Source of the DNA: Polynucleobacter sp. UB-Tiil-W10
GTDB lineage: Bacteria > Pseudomonadota > Gammaproteobacteria > Burkholderiales > Burkholderiaceae
Direction of reading: 5' to 3'
NCBI RefSeq assembly: GCF_018881605.1
Contig: NZ_JACVPZ010000001.1
Span: forward strand, 372,001-436,000
DNA length: 64,000 nt
A model generated the notes under the pieces. The model worked only from the letters and a program-made list of their open reading frames with translations, searched no databases and was not told the DNA's origin. The stretch's first letter is position 1; the number at the start of each line of letters is the position of its first letter. Positions 17,211 through 26,028 of this stretch are shown piece after piece. The position numbers and the translations under genes were made by a program.

Positions 17211-18137
17211 ATGACGATTGCCTTGCACCCTTCCACCTTACCTGCGGTGTTATCCCCTGTACTTACACCATTTAAGGCAGACGGGAGCCCAGATGCTCCT
17301 AAGCTTTTAAAGCAATGCCAATGGCTAGAAGCCAATGGTGTTGGACAAGCAATTTTTGGCACCAATTCAGAAGCAAACTCAATGTCAGCACCACAGAAGA
17401 TGGGCACATTAACTGCATTAATTGAAGGCGGGTTAAATCCAGAGCATTTGATGCCCGGCACTGGAGCCACATCTATCGATGCCACTGTCAATATGACACG
17501 CCATGCAGTCAACCATAAGTGCGCAGGCGTATTGATGTTGCCGCCCTTCTATTACAAAGATGTTTCTGATGATGGTTTGTTTGCTTATTTTTCTGAAGTC
17601 ATTCAAAAAATTGGCAGCGCCGCTTTACAGATTTATATCTATAACATTCCGCCAGTCACCAAAGTGACCTTAAGCCTCTCCTTGCTTGAGCGCTTAGCAA
17701 AAGAATATCCAAAGACGGTTGTAGGTATGAAAGATAGCTCAGGTGATTGGTCATATACAGAGTCAGTTATTAAACTCCTAGCGCCATCAGGTTTCCGCGT
17801 GTATGCAGGCAGCGAAGTATTTTTAATGCGTGCCCTACGTGCTGGCGGTGTTGGTTGCATCTCAGCTACTGCCAACGTGAATCCCAAGGCTATTGCTGAT
17901 TTGGCGAATCACTGGAGAGAATCTAATGCCGATGAACGTCAAGCCGGCTTAGATCAAGTGCGAGGAATTTTTGCAAAGTATCAAATGATTGCAGGCATGA
18001 AGACCGCCGTTGCACACTATAGCAAAGACCCTGAGTGGCTCAGAGTGCGCCCACCACTCATGCAGTTAAGTACTGACCAGCAAGCTCAACTACTCAGTGA
18101 GCTGCAAGCGATCAATTTCAGCATGCCAGGTTTGTAA
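17211..18137 (+). CDS. DapA/dihydrodipicolinate synthase family aldolase or dehydratase
   Basis: The 308-residue TIM-barrel enzyme has the Schiff-base lysine K174 in GMKDSSGDW and the partner tyrosine Y144 in YIYNIPP. The pyruvate-carboxylate loop, GTTGE in true DapA, is here GTNSEANS. Members of this superfamily include keto-deoxy sugar-acid aldolases and dehydratases, and genomic context with a mandelate-racemase-type enolase favours such catabolism over lysine synthesis. GGAG lies before the ATG. The exact substrate is unknown. Confidence 0.9.
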   Translation: MTIALHPSTLPAVLSPVLTPFKADGSPDAPKLLKQCQWLEANGVGQAIFGTNSEANSMSAPQKMGTLTALIEGGLNPEHLMPGTGATSIDATVNMTRHAVNHKCAGVLMLPPFYYKDVSDDGLFAYFSEVIQKIGSAALQIYIYNIPPVTKVTLSLSLLERLAKEYPKTVVGMKDSSGDWSYTESVIKLLAPSGFRVYAGSEVFLMRALRAGGVGCISATANVNPKAIADLANHWRESNADERQAGLDQVRGIFAKYQMIAGMKTAVAHYSKDPEWLRVRPPLMQLSTDQQAQLLSELQAINFSMPGL

Positions 18138-18170
18138 TTTAAAAAAATAAAAAATAGTTAGGAGACAGAC

Positions 18171-19121
18171 ATGAAACTACTTAAGGTTATTGCTTTATCG
18201 CTTAGTTTTCTTTGTGCAAGTGTCAGCGCTCAAAATATTTCTATCGCAACCGGTGGTACAGGTGGTGTTTACTACCCGATGGGTGGTGGCTTAGCTTCAG
18301 TTCTATCAAGCAAAGTTCCTGGAATGTCTGCTACCGCAGAAGTCACTGGCGGATCGGTAGATAATTTGAACCTCATTGGCACAGGCAAGCCATACGTAGG
18401 CTTTTCGATGGCTGACGCTGCAAAAGATGCTCAGATTGGCGAAGGTAAGTTTGTTGGCAAAAAAGTGGACCTACGCACCCTTGTGGTTCTTTATCCAAAT
18501 TTGATGCACGTAGTAACAGTAGACTCTACTGGCATTAAATCCATGAAAGATTTAAAGGGTAAGCGTATTAGTACTGGTGCCCCTGGTAGCGCAACGGAAG
18601 TGATGGCCTTTCGCTTGCTAGAAGCTGCTGGTATCGATAAAGATAAAGATGTAAAGCGTGAGCGTTTAAGCGTAGCGGAGTCTGTTAACGCTGTGAAAGA
18701 TCGCAAGATCGATGCTTTCTTCTGGGTTGGTGGTTTACCAACCGCTGCTGTTACTGATTTGGCTAACAGTCCCGGCATGAAAATTGTGATGGTGGATACC
18801 TCTGATGAGGTGCCTATCATGAACAAGAAATATGGCAATTTGTATTTCACGGCCATTATTCCTAAAGCCATGTATAGCGGTATGGCCAAGGACAACAAGG
18901 TTGCAGCCGTTGCTAATATCTTAGTAGTGAATGCCAATATGCCCGATGATCAAGCTTATAAGATTGTGAAAACAATGTTTGATAACAAGATTGATTTAGT
19001 ACGTACCCATCAGGAATACATGAACGTCAGCCTGGAGAATCAAAAAGCAAAATCTACTCCAGTCGATTTTCATCCAGGTGCTTTAAAGTACTTTAAAGAA
19101 AAGAACATCAAAGTAAATTAA
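18171..19121 (+). CDS. TAXI-type TRAP transporter solute-binding protein
   Basis: The 316-residue periplasmic receptor has a signal peptide (LSLSFLCASVSAQ) and the TAXI start ISIATGGTGGVYYPMGGGLA. Later blocks GKRISTGAPGSATEVMA and DAFFWVGGLPTAAV match the family. TAXI receptors deliver ligands such as glutamate or other carboxylates to fused TRAP permeases, and such a permease gene follows 98 bp downstream. AGGAGACAGAC precedes the ATG. A hairpin in the gap may raise receptor over permease expression. Confidence 0.95.
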   Translation: MKLLKVIALSLSFLCASVSAQNISIATGGTGGVYYPMGGGLASVLSSKVPGMSATAEVTGGSVDNLNLIGTGKPYVGFSMADAAKDAQIGEGKFVGKKVDLRTLVVLYPNLMHVVTVDSTGIKSMKDLKGKRISTGAPGSATEVMAFRLLEAAGIDKDKDVKRERLSVAESVNAVKDRKIDAFFWVGGLPTAAVTDLANSPGMKIVMVDTSDEVPIMNKKYGNLYFTAIIPKAMYSGMAKDNKVAAVANILVVNANMPDDQAYKIVKTMFDNKIDLVRTHQEYMNVSLENQKAKSTPVDFHPGALKYFKEKNIKVN

Positions 19122-19136
19122 GTCTGTGTTTGTATT

Positions 19137-19161
19137 AAGGGGTGAGTCAAACTCACCCCTT
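19137..19161 (+). terminator. Hairpin between TAXI receptor and TRAP permease genes
   Basis: An 11-bp perfect inverted repeat AAGGGGTGAGT / ACTCACCCCTT with a 3-base loop, followed by TTCGTTTT. The tail is short of a pure T run, so it may be a leaky terminator or a mRNA-stabilising 3' stem. Its place just after a binding-protein gene fits differential expression in a transport operon. Confidence 0.7.
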
Positions 19162-19219
19162 TCGTTTTAAGGCAGCATCAAAATAAAGCACCACATAAAT
19201 ATAAAAAATAGGTTGAGAC

Positions 19220-21232
19220 ATGAATCAAAACGTTATTGATAACGAAACCCAAGAAAAATTAGATGCCTTTATCAAACAAGAGGAAGGTGACTCTAATGAC
19301 TACAAGGGACTATTAGCGAAGTTCATCACCCTAGTGGCTGTAGGTATGTCACTCTTCCATTTATACGCCGCGTATTCGATTGTTCCAACACAAGAGTTGC
19401 GAGTCATTCACGTTGCTCTGGTTTTATTTTTAGTATTCCTTAGCTTTCCAATAGCCGATCGATTCAAAAATCGCTTAATGCCCTGGGATATCATTTTCGC
19501 GGTCGTATCCGTTGGAATTGCCTATTACATTCTGAGTGGTGGCGACGACTTTATGGACCGCAACACTGCACCCAACTCTACTGATGTCATGGTGGGTATC
19601 GCATTAATTCTTCTGATCTTAGAAAGTGTTCGCAGAACCAATGGCTTAATCTTGGTTACAGTAACCATCTTGTTTCTGCTCTATGCCTTGTTTGGCAACT
19701 ACTTGCCAGCACCCTGGACTCACAAGGGTTACGGTCTTGATCGTTTAGTGGGTTATATGTACATGACTCTAGAGGGCATCTATGGCACTGCCGTGGACGT
19801 CTCAGCAACCCTCATTATTCTCTTCACTATTTTTGGCGCCTTCTTGCAGTTCACTGGTGCGGGTAAATTCTTTATTGATTTCTCCTTTGCAGCTATGGGC
19901 GGAAAATCTTCTGGCGTCGGCAGAACGATTGTGATGTCCTCCTTCCTACTAGGTGGACCATCTGGCTCAGGCGTTGCTACAACCGTTACCGTTGGCTCAG
20001 TCGCAGCTCCCATGCTGGATAAAGTGGGTTACGAAAAAAATGCGGCCGGCGGGCTTTTGGCGGCAGGTGGCCTTGGCGCCATCATCTCCCCACCTGTGCT
20101 TGGTGCAGCTGCCTTCTTGATTGCAGACTTCCTCAAGATTTCGTATTTGGATGTATTGCTGATGGCAACTATCCCGACCATTCTTTTCTACCTTGGCTTG
20201 TTCGTCATGGTAGAAATTGATGTACGCAAATATGGCATGAAGAGCATTCAATTTGCATCAACTGAGACAGCGTGGCAACTCACCAAGAAGTACTGGTTCC
20301 ATTTCTTCTCACTAATCTCTATTGTGGTATTTATGATGATGGGCTTCTCACCCGTCATGTCGGTATTTTGGGCGACTGTAGTTTCCGCCTTATCGAGCAT
20401 GTTGCGCGAAGACACCGCAATCATTCCTTGGGCATGGTTTAAAGGTAAGGAGCCTATCCTTTCTGGGTTGTATAACTCCAATTTAACTAAGGCACTTGCC
20501 TCTGGCTCCACTGGCGTCTTAGCGATTGCTGCTACCTGCGCTGGTGCTGGCTTGATTGTAGGTACCGTTACCCTTACCGGTCTTGGCCTGAAATTTAGCT
20601 CTATCGTTATTCAGTACGCTGGCGGCTCACTCTTGCTCACTACTATTTTTACTGCCTTAGTAGTATGGGTAGTGGGCTTAGCTGTGCCAGTTACCGCCTC
20701 TTATATTATTTGCGCGGTAATTGCGGCGCCTGCGCTGATTAATTTAGGGGTACCTGCTTTTGCTGCCCACATGTTCATCTTCTATTACGCCGTCCTTTCT
20801 GAAGTGTCACCTCCGACAGCACTCTCTCCCTTTGCAGCAGCAGCGATTTGCAAAGGAAATCCCTATAAGACCACTTTACAGACCTGGAAGTATGTGGCTC
20901 CAGCCATTCTGGTTCCCTTCATGTTTGTCCTTGATAAGTCTGGCGTGAGCTTGCTGTTGATGGGATCCACCAGCGCACTAGAGCAAGCCGACTGGATGCA
21001 AATTGCCTGGGTATCCTTTACAGCAGTGGTCGGAATTATTTGCTTGGCCGGAGGACTTCAAGGTTGGTTCATTGAGAAAACCAAGATCTTTGAACGCGTC
21101 ATCATGGTGGTCTCCGGTGTTGCACTAGCCTATCCTTCTACAGAGGCTGACTTGATTGGCTTTATTGGCTTTGGTCTAGTTCTAGTGACGCAAACTATTA
21201 CGCATTTCAAGCTCAACCCCAGATCCAGTTAA
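19220..21232 (+). CDS. TRAP transporter permease, fused small and large subunits
   Basis: The 670-residue polytopic protein joins a DctQ-like N-terminal part (first about 200 residues) to a DctM-like domain. The latter has GGKSSGVGRTIVMSSFLLGG and GLLAAGGLGAIISPPVLG, conserved in TRAP-fused permeases of TAXI systems. TRAP systems use ion gradients to import carboxylates delivered by the binding protein. The gene follows its TAXI partner after a hairpin and ends before a strong terminator. Confidence 0.95.
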   Translation: MNQNVIDNETQEKLDAFIKQEEGDSNDYKGLLAKFITLVAVGMSLFHLYAAYSIVPTQELRVIHVALVLFLVFLSFPIADRFKNRLMPWDIIFAVVSVGIAYYILSGGDDFMDRNTAPNSTDVMVGIALILLILESVRRTNGLILVTVTILFLLYALFGNYLPAPWTHKGYGLDRLVGYMYMTLEGIYGTAVDVSATLIILFTIFGAFLQFTGAGKFFIDFSFAAMGGKSSGVGRTIVMSSFLLGGPSGSGVATTVTVGSVAAPMLDKVGYEKNAAGGLLAAGGLGAIISPPVLGAAAFLIADFLKISYLDVLLMATIPTILFYLGLFVMVEIDVRKYGMKSIQFASTETAWQLTKKYWFHFFSLISIVVFMMMGFSPVMSVFWATVVSALSSMLREDTAIIPWAWFKGKEPILSGLYNSNLTKALASGSTGVLAIAATCAGAGLIVGTVTLTGLGLKFSSIVIQYAGGSLLLTTIFTALVVWVVGLAVPVTASYIICAVIAAPALINLGVPAFAAHMFIFYYAVLSEVSPPTALSPFAAAAICKGNPYKTTLQTWKYVAPAILVPFMFVLDKSGVSLLLMGSTSALEQADWMQIAWVSFTAVVGIICLAGGLQGWFIEKTKIFERVIMVVSGVALAYPSTEADLIGFIGFGLVLVTQTITHFKLNPRSS

Positions 21233-21250
21233 GAACCCCCTTCCCTCTTT

Positions 21251-21284
21251 AATAATTAAGCCCGCATTAGCGGGCTTAATTATT
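21251..21284. terminator. Bidirectional terminator after the TRAP permease gene
   Basis: A 14-bp perfect inverted repeat (AATAATTAAGCCCG and its complement, arms 251-264 and 271-284) with a 6-base loop and A/T-rich flanks. It separates the convergent TRAP permease and enolase-superfamily genes and can act on both. Confidence 0.85.
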
Positions 21285-21311
21285 TGTGAAACGAGAACGT
21301 AAAACTTTTAC

Positions 21312-22445
21312 TTAAGAGATCTTGCTCCAAGCAGCCTTACCCGCGTACTTCTTCACCGCAGCCTCATCAAACTCAAATCCCAACCCAGGGGTCTTATGCA
21401 AAATCAAATCCCCATTTTTAAAAGTAAGTTGTTTATTAATTAATCTGCGGAAATTTAGCACCTGATCATCCAAGAAAAACTCTACAAAACGCGCATTAGG
21501 CGTTGCCGCAACTAAAGGCGCATGTAAATCATGCATCCAATGTGGGCAGACTATGACACCCTTCAAATCCGCATATGCAGAAATTCTTCTCCATTCAGTA
21601 ATGCCTCCACAGACAGCGGCATCGGATTGCAAGATAGCAACGCCACCCGCGTCAATTAATTCTCTAAAGCGCCAGCGCCCTGCTTCCATTTCACCGGTGG
21701 CAACGTTGATCTTCGTTTGGCGTGCTAATGCAGCATGTAAATCAATTGCATCCGGGGAGAATGGCTCTTCAATCCAATAAGGGTTGTAAGCCTCAAAGCG
21801 ACGCACATACTCAAGGGCAGTCGGCAAATCACGCCAAGCATTATTAGCATCGAGAGTCAGCAGCACATCATCACCAACTGCTTTGCGAGCAGCCTTCACG
21901 CGCGCCTCTTCTTCGGATGGGGATAGTCGCCCCACTTTCATCTTGACCGCTTTAAAGCCCTGCTTTACGTAAGACTCCATTTCTTTACCTAGCTTGGCAG
22001 GAGTTTTGCCTTCTAAATAATAGCCACCACTAGCATAGGCTGGCACACGGTCATCCACCACTGAGCCAAGGTATTGATGCAAAGGTAGGCCGACTGAACG
22101 TGCATTTAAATCCCACAGGGCAGTGTCCAAAATAGAGATGCCGCGCATTACCGCACCTGTGCGACCTTGAAGGATGGATTCGTTATACATCTCCATCCAG
22201 AGGCCTTCACTACGATGGCTATTTTGACCAATTAATTTGGGGGCTAGTAATTGCTCTACAGCAATTTTTGCGATATCTCCACCAGCACTACCGACGTAAC
22301 AGAAGCCAATGCCCTCATTACCGTCTTTGCCGCGAACTTTCACTAAGCAATAGTGGCGCTCAGATACAGTACGAGTAGAAAATGATGTCACTTTATCTAA
22401 GGGTACTGCTACTGAGGCTACTTGGATGGATTCGATAATCGGCAT
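21312..22445 (-). CDS. Mandelate racemase/muconate lactonizing enzyme family protein (enolase superfamily)
   Basis: The 377-residue two-domain enzyme has all key mandelate-racemase subgroup residues. These are the KxK pair K168/K170, metal ligands D199, E226 and E252, and the D275-H302 dyad (QSD and PHW) spaced by 27 residues as in mandelate racemase. This set supports racemase or acid-sugar dehydratase chemistry, with both faces of the substrate carbon accessible. Its place beside a TRAP-TAXI transporter, a DapA-like enzyme and hydroxyacid dehydrogenases points to acid-sugar or hydroxyacid degradation. AAGGAG precedes the ATG. The substrate cannot be read from sequence. Confidence 0.92.
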   Translation of the reverse strand: MPIIESIQVASVAVPLDKVTSFSTRTVSERHYCLVKVRGKDGNEGIGFCYVGSAGGDIAKIAVEQLLAPKLIGQNSHRSEGLWMEMYNESILQGRTGAVMRGISILDTALWDLNARSVGLPLHQYLGSVVDDRVPAYASGGYYLEGKTPAKLGKEMESYVKQGFKAVKMKVGRLSPSEEEARVKAARKAVGDDVLLTLDANNAWRDLPTALEYVRRFEAYNPYWIEEPFSPDAIDLHAALARQTKINVATGEMEAGRWRFRELIDAGGVAILQSDAAVCGGITEWRRISAYADLKGVIVCPHWMHDLHAPLVAATPNARFVEFFLDDQVLNFRRLINKQLTFKNGDLILHKTPGLGFEFDEAAVKKYAGKAAWSKIS

Positions 22446-22550
22446 CTAAACTCCTTAATCAAAAAATGATTGTATCGAGAATTTAATTTACCGGCAGGAG
22501 CATGAATAAGGAATAATCCATTCATTCTTTTACGAATTCACAGGTCATCA

Positions 22551-23477
22551 ATGAGCAAAGTTGTTGTCATCGGGACAGGCACAATGGGGGTTGGAATAGC
22601 CGCAGGATTCCTAGCCAGCGGCGCCGATACCATCATCCTAGGGCGCAGCACTGATAAGGCGCTAGCTTGCTTAGACTCCATTCGGACACTTGCACAGTCA
22701 ATCAATGTAGACTGGTCTACGCTTAACCCTCTATTACAAAGCGAAAGCATTGATGGGTGGCAGGATTGGTCTGGGGTGGACTTAGTCATTGAGACGATTT
22801 CAGAACAACTTGCGCTAAAAAAGGAAATCTTTGCCTCGTTAGATCAGCGCGTCCCCCCTCATATTCCCATTGGCAGCAATAGCTCCGGCTTTCCAATTAG
22901 CGATATAGCAAAGGACTTATCTACAGCGCATCGCATGTTTAATACACACTACTTTATGCCGGCGCATATAGTGCCTCTTGTGGAAATTGTTGCTGGGCAA
23001 CAATCTGATCTTGCTTTGGCCGAAAAGCTCTGTGAGTTTTATCGAGTTCACAATAAAAAACCTGTCCTAGTGAAGAAAGATATCCCTGGGTTTTTGGCAA
23101 ACCGTATTCAACACGCCTTAATGCGGGAAGCACTCTCACTTGTGGAGGAAGGCATAGCTACACCAGACGATATAGATACTGCAGTTCGTTATAGCTTTGG
23201 CTTTCGTTATGCCGCTGTTGGTCCCATGACTCAAAAAGAGATCTCTGGTTGGGAGGGAATGACCTTGGCCGCTGAGTTGATATACCCCTCCCTCTCCAAC
23301 ATCACTAAACCGCCAAGCTGTGTGACGAATCTAGTTAAAAGTGGCAAAACTGGTATTGCAAAAGGTGCTGGATTTAAGGCTTGGCCCCCTGATGAGGCAG
23401 CCATCATGAAGCAGAATTACGAAGAAAGACTCAAGGCGGCTTTTGAAGTTCTGAAAATAGCCCCAGATCAAGACTGA
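22551..23477 (+). CDS. 3-hydroxyacyl-CoA dehydrogenase-like NAD-dependent dehydrogenase (second copy)
   Basis: A 308-residue paralogue of the gene at 15240-16181. The Rossmann loop is GTGTMG at residues 8-13, with H133 and E145 as the catalytic pair. The same unusual HYFMPAHIVP replaces the acyl-CoA enzyme HFFNP pattern. The shared DIPGFLANRIQHAL and GFGFRYAAVGP-like blocks show a common subfamily. It is divergent from the enolase-superfamily gene and 32 bp upstream of an M23 peptidase gene, with which it may share a transcript. Confidence 0.88.
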   Translation: MSKVVVIGTGTMGVGIAAGFLASGADTIILGRSTDKALACLDSIRTLAQSINVDWSTLNPLLQSESIDGWQDWSGVDLVIETISEQLALKKEIFASLDQRVPPHIPIGSNSSGFPISDIAKDLSTAHRMFNTHYFMPAHIVPLVEIVAGQQSDLALAEKLCEFYRVHNKKPVLVKKDIPGFLANRIQHALMREALSLVEEGIATPDDIDTAVRYSFGFRYAAVGPMTQKEISGWEGMTLAAELIYPSLSNITKPPSCVTNLVKSGKTGIAKGAGFKAWPPDEAAIMKQNYEERLKAAFEVLKIAPDQD

Positions 23478-23509
23478 ATTCATTTTGCTGCGGCACAGCA
23501 TATTTTTTT

Positions 23510-24994
23510 ATGAGCGCGCCCACATTATTAGATAATTGGGGGGTGAATAAAAAAGTATCCCTTGGCTCCCTGTTCACTAAGGGAGTAATCATTTTGTCTG
23601 GCTGTGCCTTTCTTAGCTCAACCCCGGGGTTGGCTTATGCAGCCCAAACACAAAGTAACCAAAGCCAAAGCTCAAGCCAAACTCGTCAGAAAGTCATCGC
23701 TCAACCTTCTAAACAAGTTGGATTCAAAGACAAATCATCGGGCATAAGCTCAAAAACCAGCAGCATGAGCATGAACCCATCCCTATTTCAGCGAAAGGCT
23801 CCAGATGAGCTCATGCTTGATAGCGATGCCAACTTAGATTACCGAGTTTCCCAGGGCTGTTTACGACGCAGCTTTAATGAAGACAATCTCCCCGCCAGCA
23901 TTGGAATTGATAACCGCCAGTTTGCTGAATTTTTCAAGAATCAGACTAAAACGTTTTTTGACCACATGCGTGGAGATTGCATCCCGTATGCAGTTGCTTT
24001 TGGTAGCCGCAATCGCTTTGACTCATTAAGCATCATGAACGGCCCCATCCAAGACAGCAAAACAGAGGTGTGGACATTTACGCCTTCAGCCGTTGGTGGC
24101 TTTCTCATTCAACAAGACTATCTTAAGGATGAGTCCAAACGCTTGACAGAGATTCGCATCCCCTTGAGAGATGTTTTGTATGATCCGCGTAAGGTAAGCG
24201 ATCAGTTGCCCGTTGAACTTGTCTGGGAATTAAATTCTCTAATCAAACAAATTTATCCTGAAGAAAATAATTCGCTCGAAAATACAAACAGTGTTGTGCG
24301 CTTGATTGTGGACTTTGGCGATCGCGAAAAGTGGGCACAAATTTGGGCGGTAGAAATTATTGACCCCATTACCAAGGAGCTATTTGCTAATGCCTTTTGG
24401 ATGGATCGCAACGATATCCCTGGAGGTTTCTTTACGGGAAGCGGAGAATCGCTTGAACGTTCTTTCTGGACCAACCCATTAAGCTATCGCCGAATTTCTA
24501 GAGGCGTTGGTATGGTAAGGGCCTCCTCCAGTAAGCGCAGTAAGAGCCCTTCGCCAGCAGCGCCAACCCAGGCACCAGCAACAAAGCAACGCTATCGCGC
24601 CCATATGGGGATTGACTATGCTGCCCCAATCGGCACCCCCATTTTTAGTGTTGCCAATGGCAAAGTCGTGCACATAGGCTTTAGCGGTGCATTCGGAAAC
24701 TTAATTGTTTTAGAGCATCCAGGCAATTACAACACCTACTATGCCCACTTAAGTAATTACAACGTAGAACTTGAATTAGGCAATGAAGTACGGCGCGGAT
24801 TTGAAATTGGCTATGTCGGTTCAACCGGCAGATCAACCGGGCCACACCTTCATTTTGAATTAAGAAAAAATGGGGTTTACGTAGACCCCTATGGCTCCAA
24901 GACTCAACTAGATTTGTGGTCTATGCGGGATAACGAAAGCGGACAACTCACCAGGGAAATACTCTTGTTGGGCAGCCCCATAAAATACAATTAA
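23510..24994 (+). CDS. M23 family (LytM-type) metallopeptidase
   Basis: The 494-residue envelope protein has an N-terminal hydrophobic segment (about residues 22-45, ending AYAAQ) that acts as signal or anchor. A Ser/Gln-rich linker and a roughly 250-residue middle region of unknown fold follow. The C-terminal LytM domain has zinc motif HMGID (H365, D369), H413 in YYAHL and HLHFE with H446/H448. All ligands are present, so it should be an active peptidoglycan endopeptidase rather than an EnvC-like activator. The length is longer than minimal M23 enzymes because of the middle region. Confidence 0.9.
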   Translation: MSAPTLLDNWGVNKKVSLGSLFTKGVIILSGCAFLSSTPGLAYAAQTQSNQSQSSSQTRQKVIAQPSKQVGFKDKSSGISSKTSSMSMNPSLFQRKAPDELMLDSDANLDYRVSQGCLRRSFNEDNLPASIGIDNRQFAEFFKNQTKTFFDHMRGDCIPYAVAFGSRNRFDSLSIMNGPIQDSKTEVWTFTPSAVGGFLIQQDYLKDESKRLTEIRIPLRDVLYDPRKVSDQLPVELVWELNSLIKQIYPEENNSLENTNSVVRLIVDFGDREKWAQIWAVEIIDPITKELFANAFWMDRNDIPGGFFTGSGESLERSFWTNPLSYRRISRGVGMVRASSSKRSKSPSPAAPTQAPATKQRYRAHMGIDYAAPIGTPIFSVANGKVVHIGFSGAFGNLIVLEHPGNYNTYYAHLSNYNVELELGNEVRRGFEIGYVGSTGRSTGPHLHFELRKNGVYVDPYGSKTQLDLWSMRDNESGQLTREILLLGSPIKYN

Positions 24995-25021
24995 TTCAGT
25001 TTTATAAGCTCTGCTGAAATA

Positions 25022-25047
25022 AAAAAGGGTCCAATTGGACCCTTTTT
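25022..25047. terminator. Bidirectional terminator between M23 peptidase and usp genes
   Basis: A perfect palindrome AAAAAGGGTCC-AATT-GGACCCTTTTT between two convergent genes, with U-run potential in both directions. Confidence 0.88.
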
Positions 25048-25064
25048 GTTTGGCGTTAAATCGG

Positions 25065-25505
25065 TTAGCCTAAAACCAACACTGGCAAAGTCGAATGGAC
25101 GATGACTTCATGAGTCTCGCTGCCCAACAAAATGCCCTTAATGCCCGTGCGCTTGTGTGATGCCATCACGATCACATCTGCTTTTGCCTTTTTGGCGCCA
25201 TCCAAGATTCCTTCAGATAGATTGCTATTAGCAATATGAAGACTTTTCACTTTCGCACCAGCACCCAAAGCTGTCACAGCCTTCTTGAATACATCATTTG
25301 CATAAGCCTCACAAACCTTGGAATGTTCTTTCTGAGAGATTCCATAGCCCATGGTGCTATCTGAATACACCATCGGAGGCAGGGGATCTGAAACATACAC
25401 TAACGTAACTGCAGCGCCATCAGCCTTAGCAAGTGCAGCGACTTTCTTTAAGGATTTTTTGCTGACATCTGAACCATCTACCGGTACCAATAAATGCTTA
25501 AACAT
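25065..25505 (-). CDS. Universal stress protein, UspA family
   Basis: At 146 residues this is a single Usp domain. It opens with FKHLLVPVDGSDVSKKSL and closes with the nucleotide-loop pattern GIKGILLGSETHEVIVHS and VLVLG, which suits the ATP-binding type. Usp proteins help survival in starvation or oxidative stress by mechanisms that vary. GAGGAG precedes the ATG. The gene is divergent from DUF2177 across 86 bp. Confidence 0.93.
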   Translation of the reverse strand: MFKHLLVPVDGSDVSKKSLKKVAALAKADGAAVTLVYVSDPLPPMVYSDSTMGYGISQKEHSKVCEAYANDVFKKAVTALGAGAKVKSLHIANSNLSEGILDGAKKAKADVIVMASHKRTGIKGILLGSETHEVIVHSTLPVLVLG

Positions 25506-25591
25506 GTTGACTCCTCTTAAATTGAACTACTAATCTACTCTTTCCATCATAATGCTTATTATTAATTTATATAAGAATAAAGGTAACTTAA

Positions 25592-25993
25592 TTGCTCAAG
25601 AATTTTGCTATCTACCTCTCATTTTTAGTCGCCTTAATCGCAATAGATTTGGTATGGCTCTTGGGTGTTGCAAAAAACCTATACCGTAACGAGATGGGTG
25701 ATTTGATGGCCAGCGAACCCAAACTTCTTGCTGGACTCGCTTTCTATCTCCTTTATGCGCTGGGAGTCTGTATTTTTGTAATTGTTCCTGCGCTATCAAA
25801 ACAGTCTTGGATATATGCACTGCAATATGGAGCTTTGTTTGGTCTATTTTGTTATATGACCTACGACCTCACTAATCTGGCAGTTGTTAGAAACTTTCCA
25901 ACGCAATTGGCTTTCATTGATATTGCATGGGGTAGCCTTGTTACTGCTCTATGTGCTGTCTTTGCATATTGGGTTGGCAACCGCATCCCTTAA
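25592..25993 (+). CDS. DUF2177 family membrane protein
   Basis: This 133-residue, four-helix membrane protein has the DUF2177 pattern: an early LIAIDLVWLL, a central AGLAFYLLYALG and MTYDLTNLAVV. Its function is unknown in the family. The start is TTG at 25592, 8 bases after AAAGGT. It is 35 bp upstream of the SulP gene and probably co-transcribed with it. Confidence 0.85.
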   Translation: MLKNFAIYLSFLVALIAIDLVWLLGVAKNLYRNEMGDLMASEPKLLAGLAFYLLYALGVCIFVIVPALSKQSWIYALQYGALFGLFCYMTYDLTNLAVVRNFPTQLAFIDIAWGSLVTALCAVFAYWVGNRIP

Positions 25994-26028
25994 GTTAGCA
26001 ACTCTTAAATTATTAAGACACAACAATA

